Shown here: piece by piece, positions 1 to 5,090 of the stretch | How the letters are laid out: every line of letters begins with the position of its first letter | Position numbering within the stretch: the first letter of the stretch is position 1 | Assembly: GCF_030454045.1 (NCBI RefSeq) | Contig: NZ_JAKDJE010000117.1 | Location: 1 to 5,090, forward strand | DNA from: Psychrobacter sp. | GTDB taxonomy: Bacteria > Pseudomonadota > Gammaproteobacteria > Pseudomonadales > Moraxellaceae | Length of the DNA: 5,090 bases | Direction of reading: 5' to 3' | Notes under the pieces: model-generated | Databases searched by the model: none | The model's input: the letters and a program-made list of their open reading frames with translations, nothing else | Told to the model about the DNA's origin: nothing | Translations under genes and position numbers: made by a program

Positions 1-75
1 TAGGTCTTTTTTTCACCTTGCATTTGGTATTGCACTTCATGTGTTAATCTAAGAAAATAAAAAATAACTGGGCAC

Positions 76-115
76 AAAAAAACACCTCAACGTCCTAAGA
101 CCATTGAGGTGTTTT
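76..115 (-). terminator. Intrinsic terminator of icd, possibly bidirectional
   Basis: A perfect 12-bp inverted repeat (AAAACACCTCAA at 79-90, TTGAGGTGTTTT at 104-115) encloses a 13-base loop. Read on the minus strand, the stem runs into seven U residues (complement of A76-A82), the classic rho-independent form. It lies about 85 bases past the icd stop codon, where a terminator for that gene is expected. In the plus direction the stem is followed by TTTTATTTG, a weaker U-rich tract, so it could also stop a rightward transcript entering from the left. That second role is inference. Confidence 0.88.
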
Positions 116-200
116 ATTTGTTGCGATTGAAACGGGTTTGACTATCTCTCCGATAAAAACCAAAGACGGTTTACCCTCGTTGAACAATCACTCACAAAAA

Positions 201-2420
201 TTATAGCGATGCCAAGGCTTCGTTGAATAGTGCGCTTGGACGCATGGCTTTTTTCGCAAGCTCCTCATCGGCGTAGTAGTAGCCTTTGATATCGACTGGC
301 TTACCTTGAGCGTCGTTGAACTCTTTGACAATTGCGTCTTCGTTTTCTGTAAGCTTTTGCGCCAATGGCGTGAACTGTGCTTTTAACTCGCTATCTTGAT
401 CCTGCGCCGCCAGCTCTTCAGCCCAATATTTGGCCAGATAGAAATGGCTGCCACGGTTGTCAAGCTCACCAGTTTTACGTGATGGTGATTTGTCATTCAG
501 CAGCAGTTTTTCGGTCGCGGTATCGAGCGTATCGGCCAATACTTGAGCTTTAGCATTGTTGTCGTTGCTGGCCAAATGCTCCAAAGAGACGTTCAAGGCC
601 AAGAACTCACCAAGTGAATCCCAACGTAGATGGTTTTCTTCGGTGAGCTGCTCAACATGCTTTGGTGCAGAACCACCTGCACCCGTCTCAAACAAACCGC
701 CGCCTTTCATGAGTGGCACAACCGATAGCATCTTAGCACTGGTACCAAGCTCTAGGATTGGGAACAAGTCAGTGAGGTAATCACGTAAGATGTTACCAGT
801 CGCAGAGATAGTATCGAGGCCACGAGCGACACGCTCTAGGGTATAACGCATGGCGCGAACCTGAGACATGATTTCGATGTGTAAACCGTCAGTATCATGA
901 TCTTTTAGATACATTTTAACTTTCTTGATGAGCTCGTTCTCATGTGGACGGTATGGGTCGAGCCAAAAGATAACAGGCGTATTTGATTCACGGGCACGGC
1001 GTACAGCAAGCTTGACCCAGTCTTGGATAGGCTCATCTTTAACCTGACACATGCGCCAGATATCGCCTTTTTCAACGCGTTTTTCGAGCAAGACTTCGTC
1101 GGTCTCAACGTCGACGATACGAGCAATACCAGCATCGCTAGATTCAAAGGTCTTGTCATGCGAGCCGTATTCTTCTGCTTTTTGTGCCATTAGGCCGACA
1201 TTTGGTACGGTACCCATGGTCGTTGGATCAAAGTTGCCATGCCATTTGCAGAAGTTAATCATTTCTTGGTAAATACGAGCAAAGGTAGACTCTGGCATGA
1301 CGGCTTTACAGTCATACATTTTGCCATCAGCGCCCCACATTTTACCGCCTGAACGAATCATCGCTGGCATAGAGGCATCAACGATGACATCACTTGGTGA
1401 ATGGAAGTTGGTGATACCTTTGGCCGAGTCAACCATGGCCAGACGTGGGCGATGCTCCTGACAAGCATGTAGGTCGCGCTCAATTTCTTCACGCGTTGAA
1501 GTTGGCAAAGTAGCAATCTTGTCGTATAAATCTGCCATACCGTTGTTGACGTTGATGCCAAGTTCATCAAAGAGTTCGCCATGCTTTTCAAACGCTTCTT
1601 TGTAGTAAATGCGAACCGCATGACCAAACACGATGGGGTGTGAGACTTTCATCATGGTGGCTTTGACGTGTAGTGAGAACAAGATACCCGCTTCGCGGCA
1701 ATCTTCCATTTCACGCTCATAGAATTCAAGCAAGGCTTTTTTGCTCATGACCATCAAATCGATGACTTCTTTGTCTAGTAGATCGATTTTAGGTTTCAAT
1801 ACTTTTTTGGTGCCGTCGTCTAGCAATAGCTCCATGCGAACCGTGCGCGCCTTATCTAGGGTCATAGATTGCTCGCCATCATAGAAGTCGCCGCCATGCA
1901 TGTGTGATACATGTGTGCTTGACCATTGCTTCCATTCACCCATTGAATGTGGATGCTTGCGTGCATAGTTTTTAACGGCTTTTGGTGCGCGGCGGTCTGA
2001 GTTACCTTCACGTAGTACTGGGTTCACAGCACTGCCTAAGCTCTTACCATAGCGCTTACGTAGCTCTTTTTCTTCATCCGTTTGTGGATCATCTGGAAAG
2101 TCAGGGATGGCATAGCCTTTACCTTGCAGCTCTTTGATGGCTGCTTTGAGCTGCTGTACAGAGGCACTGATATTTGGCAGTTTGATGATGTTGGTGTTGG
2201 GGTCTTGAGTCAGGCGACCAAGCTCAGCTAGGTTGTCAGGAACACGTTGCTCTTCGGTCAAGTATTCAGGAAATTCAGCCAATATACGTGCCGCAACAGA
2301 GATGTCACTGGTCTCAACCTCAATACCTGCGGTCTTAGTGAACGCTTCTACAATAGGTAAAAAAGATAGTGTCGCAAGCGCAGGGGCTTCGTCAGTTTTT
2401 GTATAAATAATTTTTGACAT
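201..2420 (-). CDS. icd: Isocitrate dehydrogenase (NADP+), monomeric type
   Basis: This TCA-cycle enzyme oxidatively decarboxylates isocitrate to 2-oxoglutarate and CO2, reduces NADP+, uses Mg2+ or Mn2+, and acts in the cytosol. The 739-residue length matches the monomeric (IDH-II) family of about 740 residues, not the ~415-residue dimeric type. Motifs sit along the whole length. LGSAVNPVLREGNSDRR near 128-144 holds the Ser, Asn and Arg residues expected to bind isocitrate. HVKATMMK at 251-258 has the catalytic-type Lys253. Asp348, Asp547 and Asp551 (in LRDYLTDLFP) are candidate metal ligands, and Tyr418 the partner of Lys253. Lys587/His588, Arg599 and Arg648 fit the residues that give NADP over NAD preference in characterised monomeric enzymes; this mapping was made from memory of the family. 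The start is supported by an upstream AAGGAAG. The gene appears intact and monocistronic, with its own terminator. Homologues in psychrophiles such as Colwellia are cold-active. Confidence 0.97.
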   Translation of the reverse strand: MSKIIYTKTDEAPALATLSFLPIVEAFTKTAGIEVETSDISVAARILAEFPEYLTEEQRVPDNLAELGRLTQDPNTNIIKLPNISASVQQLKAAIKELQGKGYAIPDFPDDPQTDEEKELRKRYGKSLGSAVNPVLREGNSDRRAPKAVKNYARKHPHSMGEWKQWSSTHVSHMHGGDFYDGEQSMTLDKARTVRMELLLDDGTKKVLKPKIDLLDKEVIDLMVMSKKALLEFYEREMEDCREAGILFSLHVKATMMKVSHPIVFGHAVRIYYKEAFEKHGELFDELGINVNNGMADLYDKIATLPTSTREEIERDLHACQEHRPRLAMVDSAKGITNFHSPSDVIVDASMPAMIRSGGKMWGADGKMYDCKAVMPESTFARIYQEMINFCKWHGNFDPTTMGTVPNVGLMAQKAEEYGSHDKTFESSDAGIARIVDVETDEVLLEKRVEKGDIWRMCQVKDEPIQDWVKLAVRRARESNTPVIFWLDPYRPHENELIKKVKMYLKDHDTDGLHIEIMSQVRAMRYTLERVARGLDTISATGNILRDYLTDLFPILELGTSAKMLSVVPLMKGGGLFETGAGGSAPKHVEQLTEENHLRWDSLGEFLALNVSLEHLASNDNNAKAQVLADTLDTATEKLLLNDKSPSRKTGELDNRGSHFYLAKYWAEELAAQDQDSELKAQFTPLAQKLTENEDAIVKEFNDAQGKPVDIKGYYYADEELAKKAMRPSALFNEALASL

Positions 2421-2431
2421 TTTATTTGAAT

Positions 2432-2438
2432 CTTCCTT
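2432..2438 (-). promoter_or_regulatory. Ribosome-binding site of icd
   Basis: On the minus strand AAGGAAG lies 11 bases before the ATG at 2420-2418. It is a good Shine-Dalgarno match, with spacing on the long side, and it supports the chosen icd start. Confidence 0.75.
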
Positions 2439-2441
2439 TAG

Positions 2442-2471
2442 TTGTCGTTAATAATAAAGCTCGAATATAAT
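2442..2471 (+). promoter_or_regulatory. Candidate sigma70 promoter reading rightwards
   Basis: TTGTCG (2442-2447, four of six matches to TTGACA) lies 18 bases before a perfect TATAAT (2466-2471). A start near 2478 would give a transcript running to the terminator at 2922, about 445 bases. In AT-rich DNA such pairs occur by chance, so this rests on the exact -10 and the presence of an otherwise unexplained terminator downstream. Confidence 0.3.
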
Positions 2472-2483
2472 GTTGAATATGGG

Positions 2484-2512
2484 TCAATGATACTATGCAA
2501 TGCTCAATGATA
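2484..2512. repeat. 9-bp direct repeat with 20-bp period upstream of icd
   Basis: TCAATGATA occurs at 2484-2492 and again at 2504-2512, exactly 20 bp apart, which is close to two helical turns and so places both copies on the same DNA face. The pair lies 64-92 bases before the icd start codon, where an activator or repressor would bind. No known regulator motif was recognised. Confidence 0.5.
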
Positions 2513-2609
2513 TCGTTCGAACAAGTACGTCGTATGTAGCTGCTTAGCAATATTTAAGTTAGAGATATTCAAGTTTGATAAAACATTTTCTTTTACTGAT
2601 GTTCACTAC

Positions 2610-2791
2610 AAGGGCGTTCTCAGATGGCACGTTGACTGCCCCGTAAAACTGCCAAACAGCAAGTAGCTGACAGTATATTATAATAAATCCACTATAAATT
2701 CGATAGGATGTCAATCACGTACCATGAACTAAGTATACTGTCTTCACTCATACCCTAGGGTTATAAATTATACTAAGCTAACAACGCCCTT
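2610..2791. repeat. Nested inverted repeats, possible degenerate MITE-like element
   Basis: The outer arms AAGGGCGTT (2610-2618) and AACGCCCTT (2783-2791) are perfect 9-bp inverted repeats. Continuing inwards, 13 of the first 16 positions match. A second perfect 9-bp pair, GACAGTATA (2669-2677) and TATACTGTC (2734-2742), is nested inside, extended to 11 bp by one G-T wobble and one further pair. A 10-bp palindrome ACCCTAGGGT lies at 2752-2761. The ~180-bp size and terminal repeats resemble a decayed miniature element, and the outer arms share AGGGCGT with the putative IS end at 5038. The flanks show no clear target duplication and the arms between the repeats have diverged, so a structured RNA or chance remains possible. 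Confidence 0.3.
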
Positions 2792-2820
2792 ATTCTAGCA
2801 GTCATCGGCTTCGATATCAT

Positions 2821-2873
2821 CTTTTCAATAATATGGACGGTGTTTTATTGACCTTCATATTATTCTTGAGAAG
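2821..2873 (+). other. Long bulged hairpin upstream of terminator
   Basis: Bases 2821-2835 (CTTTTCAATAATATG) pair with 2856-2873: eight pairs (one G-U), a 3-base bulge at 2863-2865, then seven more pairs, 15 in all. The 20-base apical loop (2836-2855) can close further with GGT (2839-2841) against ACC (2851-2853). It ends 16 bases before the terminator stem. Such a pair of 3' hairpins is typical of a small RNA end or a regulated leader. No known RNA family was recognised. Confidence 0.45.
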
Positions 2874-2889
2874 ACATAAGCATAATCCT

Positions 2890-2922
2890 AAAAACCACCA
2901 ATGTCACGATTGGTGGTTTTTT
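2890..2922 (+). terminator. Rightward intrinsic terminator ahead of the FemAB-like gene
   Basis: A perfect 13-bp stem (AAAAACCACCAAT at 2890-2902, ATTGGTGGTTTTT at 2909-2921) has a 6-base loop GTCACG and ends in six T residues (2917-2922). This is a very strong rho-independent terminator on the plus strand. No plus-strand gene is seen between 2421 and 2890, so it must end an unannotated RNA, attenuate the leader of the FemAB-like gene, or insulate that gene from upstream transcription. The A run at the 5' foot (2890-2894) also gives it some leftward capacity. Confidence 0.88.
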
Positions 2923-3040
2923 ATTGCGTCTCAAAAAACTTTGCAAATTGTGACAGCAAAACCGCAAAAATTTGCTAGGCTAGGTCATCAACAGATTGGT
3001 TATCGATAAATATATAGCGATTATAAGAGTGACGGTGAGT

Positions 3041-4390
3041 ATGAGTTTAGAGTATGCGCTGATGAATGATACTAGCTGGCAGAGCCAGACCGATTGGCAA
3101 ATGCCAGACACGCCTTTTATGTCATTTGCTTTTTGGCAGGCGCTTGCCGATACGGGCGCGATTGGCGAGCAGGCAGGGTGGCTACCGATATTTATTTTGG
3201 TGCACCGTGTCAATGATGATACTAAGGATGCCGCTCTGCAGCCTGTTGCGGTAATGCCAGTCTTTATAAAAGGCCATCATCGCGGTGAGTTCGTATTTGA
3301 CCATTCATGGGCAGAGGCGTATGCGCGCTATGGTCTCGACTATTATCCAAGATTGGTCACCAGTGTGCCATATACACCGATTACCGGTCAGCGTCTTTGG
3401 CTGGCAAAAGGCGAGCGCTTAAATGAGGATATCTTCAAAACGGCCATCGCGGGTATCGATGATATCGCTCAGCAAGTCGGCGCCTCAAGCTGGCATGGGC
3501 TATTTGTGACGCCTAATCTAGCCTCTATTGCGACCACGTCTATGCCGACCGAAATTGATATAGAGCGTGCGCTAGCAGCACAAGAGCGCGGCGTAGAATC
3601 CGCGCCGATTGCGATACCGATATTCGAGCGTCAAGGCTGTCAGTTCTTATGGCAAAACAAAGACCTGCTCAATGACAGTCAGCCCTTTGCAGACTTTGAT
3701 GCGTTTTTGATGACGTTAAAAGCCAAAAAGCGTAAGACTATTCGTGCGGAGCGTCGTAAAGTGGCTGAGCAAGGTATCATCTGCCAGCGAAAATGCGGCG
3801 ATGCTATCAGCGATGCAGACTGGAAGGCTTTTTATCACTGTTACGTGATGACTTATGCGGTACGCGGACAGCAGCCTTATCTGACGATAGACTTTTTTAT
3901 GGCATTGGCAGCGAGTATGTCTGAACATATTATGCTCGCGCAAGCGTTAGACGCGCAGGGTGAGATTATTGCCAGTAGCTTGTTCTTATATGACAGACCT
4001 GATAGTAATAGCGACAACGACGACAGTGTTGATGGCGATGTTAATAATGATGTTGATAATAGTGCGACTTTGTACGGTCGATACTGGGGCGCGCTTGGTG
4101 AGTATGACAGCTTGCATTTTGAGCTGTGTTATTACCAAGGTATTGAATTTGCTATTGAACAGAGGCTAATGTCCTTTGATCCGGGTACGCAAGGGGAGCA
4201 TAAGCTGGTTCGTGGATTTATCCCAACGACCACGCACTCGCTTCACCGTATTTATGACCCGCGTTTTGTCCCTGCGATTGGCGATTTTTGTGCCAAAGAT
4301 CGGATGCATATGGCACAATATCGCAAGCAAGCCCATGAGGCACTACCATTTAACGCGGACAATATGCCAGCCTTTGATACGCTTCATTGA
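3041..4390 (+). CDS. FemAB/GNAT-like protein of the COG3146 family (PF04339, former DUF482)
   Basis: The 449-residue product belongs to the FemAB-like branch of the GNAT superfamily annotated as 'peptidogalycan biosynthesis/recognition'. An acyl- or aminoacyl-transferase role is inferred from the fold; the substrate is unknown. Family signatures seen (Met at 3041 = 1) are RGEFVFDHSW at 81-90, VPYTPITGQRL at 109-119, the basic block KAKKRKTIRAERR at 228-240, YGRYWG at 345-350, LHFELCYYQGIEFAI near 358-372 and GTQGEHKLVRGF at 382-393. I see no signal peptide or membrane segment, so it is probably cytosolic. Residues 321-341 form an Asp/Asn-rich insert just before the conserved YGRYWG. The frame is open back to TTG 2996, and Met23 of that form (3062) is another possible start; ATG 3041 is chosen with only a weak AAGAG upstream. 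It is followed by ubiC 76 bases on. Confidence 0.9.
   Translation: MSLEYALMNDTSWQSQTDWQMPDTPFMSFAFWQALADTGAIGEQAGWLPIFILVHRVNDDTKDAALQPVAVMPVFIKGHHRGEFVFDHSWAEAYARYGLDYYPRLVTSVPYTPITGQRLWLAKGERLNEDIFKTAIAGIDDIAQQVGASSWHGLFVTPNLASIATTSMPTEIDIERALAAQERGVESAPIAIPIFERQGCQFLWQNKDLLNDSQPFADFDAFLMTLKAKKRKTIRAERRKVAEQGIICQRKCGDAISDADWKAFYHCYVMTYAVRGQQPYLTIDFFMALAASMSEHIMLAQALDAQGEIIASSLFLYDRPDSNSDNDDSVDGDVNNDVDNSATLYGRYWGALGEYDSLHFELCYYQGIEFAIEQRLMSFDPGTQGEHKLVRGFIPTTTHSLHRIYDPRFVPAIGDFCAKDRMHMAQYRKQAHEALPFNADNMPAFDTLH
4001..4063 (+). other. Asp/Asn-rich low-complexity insert in the FemAB-like protein
   Basis: These 63 bases encode residues 321-341, with 8 Asp and 5 Asn in 21 positions and a short GATGTTGATAAT-like periodicity in the DNA. 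The segment lies between the hydrophobic strand IIASSLFLYD and the conserved YGRYWG motif, where other members I recall have a much shorter loop. It is in frame and probably forms a surface loop. It may have grown by replication slippage (inference). Confidence 0.6.
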
Positions 4391-4466
4391 TATACACCAT
4401 TGATGCCAACCATTAATAATAGCCTGCAGGCATTTACTTTACACATTTCACGATTAGCCGTTAACT

Positions 4467-4970
4467 ATGTCCACAAACTCTATTGCTAGTATTGCCACCT
4501 CTCTGCCTCCTATTGAACTCGTATCGTGGCTCAATGCTGAAGGTTCGCTCACAGCCATGCTAGAAGAGAAGGCAGGGCAGCCGTTACGAGTGGAGCGTAG
4601 CTTTGAGGGTTATCGGCTATTGACGCTGCAACAAAAGCAACAACTGGGTCTGCAAGGCTCAGCGCTAAATCGTCCACTGCTGGCGTGGATACGTGAAGTA
4701 CTGCTATACGGCAATGACGAGCAGCCATGGGTCGGTGCGCAAAGCATCTTTCCGCTATCAAGCCTAAAAGGTAAGGCGCGACGCTTGCAGCAGCTAAAAG
4801 GTACGCCCATCGGCTATGTGTTATTTAAACGTCGGCGCACAGTGCCAAACCAGCGATTTGTGCGACAGACGAGCGAGGGCTGGCAACGGCAAACGCGCTA
4901 TGACTGGTATGGTCGCTTACTACTTATCAGCGAAACCTTTTTGCCAGCATTTTTGTCCAGTGATACTTAA
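4467..4970 (+). CDS. ubiC: Chorismate--pyruvate lyase
   Basis: UbiC removes pyruvate from chorismate to give 4-hydroxybenzoate, the first committed step of ubiquinone synthesis, in the cytosol. The 167-residue length matches the E. coli enzyme (165). It aligns from end to end: LVSWLNAEGSLT near 18-29, WIREVLL at 74-80, PWVGAQSIFPLSSL at 87-100, KGTPIGYVLF at 111-120 and LLLISETFLP at 151-160. Arg76 and Glu156 correspond to the active-site Arg76 and Glu155 of E. coli, and Ile115 takes the place of its product-pocket Leu114. ATG 4467 is the first start after an in-frame stop (TAG 4455-4457). No clear Shine-Dalgarno sequence precedes it, so translation may be weak or use an AU-rich leader. It follows the FemAB-like gene by 76 bases with no terminator between, so co-transcription is plausible. 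ubiA, often its partner, does not follow in the 120 bases left. Confidence 0.93.
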   Translation: MSTNSIASIATSLPPIELVSWLNAEGSLTAMLEEKAGQPLRVERSFEGYRLLTLQQKQQLGLQGSALNRPLLAWIREVLLYGNDEQPWVGAQSIFPLSSLKGKARRLQQLKGTPIGYVLFKRRRTVPNQRFVRQTSEGWQRQTRYDWYGRLLLISETFLPAFLSSDT

Positions 4971-5035
4971 AAACGTTTTATTCTTATATACACAAAGAAA
5001 AAACTAGGGTCAAAAATTTGCATTGAGTAAAACCT

Positions 5036-5089
5036 TTAGGGCGTGTTGAACATTCGCAAATAGGCACTGCTGATCGCTAAAATTGTTCC
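5036..5089 (-). pseudogene. Possible C-terminal end of an IS transposase, cut by the window edge
   Basis: On the minus strand 17 codons are open to the window edge and read GTILAISSAYLRMFNTP before a TAA stop (plus-strand TTA 5036-5038). The hydrophobic-aromatic run followed by LR resembles C-termini of IS5-family DDE transposases, which often end inside the terminal inverted repeat. The neighbouring minus frame is also open here, so the reading frame is not certain, and whether the gene is intact cannot be told. Confidence 0.3.
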
Positions 5090-5090
5090 A
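5039..5090. mobile_element. Putative left end of an IS5-like insertion sequence, partial
   Basis: GGGCGTGTTGAACATTCGC starting at 5039 looks like an IS5-family terminal inverted repeat (G-rich tip followed by TGTTGAA). It is preceded by TTA, which would fit the 3-bp TNA target duplication of one IS5 subgroup. It lies 68 bases after the ubiC stop. The other end is outside the window, so the inverted partner and target duplication cannot be confirmed. Confidence 0.35.

Larger units (their letters stand above)
2421..3040. other. Long divergent intergenic region without a supportable gene
   Basis: This 620-bp AT-rich stretch separates the divergent icd and FemAB-like genes. I see no protein gene in it. 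The only short frame with an ATG that I followed, 2708-2758 (16 codons), has AGG directly against the ATG and no family signal. The region holds the icd ribosome-binding site, a spaced direct repeat (2484-2512), nested inverted repeats (2610-2791), a bulged hairpin (2821-2873), a rightward terminator (2890-2922) and a 7-bp inverted repeat (2943-2975) just ahead of the FemAB-like gene. No convincing sigma70 promoter for icd or the FemAB-like gene could be fixed by eye. The size and structure are more than two simple promoters would need. Confidence 0.7.

Noticed and set aside
1..52. Short open frames at the left edge on the plus strand, ending at TAA 45-47 and TAA 50-52
   Set aside because: Fewer than 17 codons are visible, two frames are equally open, and no family signal can be read, so a partial gene cannot be claimed.
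154..173. Second small hairpin (AAACC/GGTTT) just after the icd stop
   Set aside because: Only about five pairs, with a poor U tract; the strong terminator at 76-115 is sufficient.
2511..2525. GTTCGAAC resembling a tRNA T-loop
   Set aside because: The flanking bases do not form a T-stem and no acceptor or anticodon arms are seen; it is an isolated 8-bp palindrome.
2677..2714. Minus-strand TATAAT (2682-2677) and TTGACA (2714-2709) as an icd promoter
   Set aside because: Both hexamers are perfect, but the spacer between them is 26 bases, far too long for one sigma70 promoter, and the pair lies over 250 bases from the icd start.
2708..2758. 16-codon open frame starting ATG at 2708
   Set aside because: AGG abuts the ATG with no spacing, the peptide has no recognisable features, and the frame is within chance length.
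2980..3213. 77-codon minus-strand open frame overlapping the FemAB-like gene start
   Set aside because: It is antisense to a well-supported gene and shows no family features; treated as a shadow frame, as are the other short frames inside icd, the FemAB-like gene and ubiC.
4422..4431. GCCTGCAGGC palindrome between the FemAB-like gene and ubiC
   Set aside because: A 10-bp loopless palindrome with no T run is not a terminator, and a single copy gives no support for an operator.
4970..4979. AAAACGTTTT after ubiC as a terminator
   Set aside because: A loopless AT-rich palindrome cannot form a stable hairpin and lacks a GC stem; no clear ubiC terminator is seen before the IS-like end.

Overview
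The window looks like ordinary chromosomal DNA from a gammaproteobacterium, most probably Moraxellaceae and Psychrobacter-like. This is inferred from protein character, the moderate GC of the genes, the AT-rich spacers and a monomeric NADP-type isocitrate dehydrogenase. No database search was possible. There are three complete genes: icd (monomeric isocitrate dehydrogenase) on the minus strand, and on the plus strand a FemAB/GNAT-like protein of the COG3146 family (PF04339, formerly DUF482) and ubiC (chorismate pyruvate-lyase).

Layout. Bases 1-200 hold no supportable gene, but carry a strong hairpin terminator (76-115) that closes icd and may also work rightwards. The icd gene fills 201-2420 and reads leftwards. 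A long non-coding divergent region follows (2421-3040). It contains the icd ribosome-binding site, a 9-bp direct repeat with a 20-bp period, two nested inverted repeats (2610-2791), a long bulged hairpin (2821-2873) and, 16 bases further on, a textbook rightward intrinsic terminator (2890-2922). No long open frame precedes that terminator, so it either ends an unannotated plus-strand RNA or acts as a leader attenuator for the next gene. The FemAB-like gene (3041-4390) and ubiC (4467-4970) run in the same direction 76 bases apart and may be co-transcribed. The last ~55 bases look like the end of an insertion sequence, with a transposase C-terminus on the minus strand running off the window.

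Function. Icd feeds the TCA cycle (isocitrate to 2-oxoglutarate, with NADPH). UbiC starts ubiquinone synthesis (chorismate to 4-hydroxybenzoate). The FemAB-like protein is probably an acyl- or aminoacyl-transferase of unknown substrate. There is no sign of a defence system, CRISPR array, tRNA or rRNA. The least explained parts are the 620-bp divergent region and an Asp/Asn-rich insert in the FemAB-like protein.
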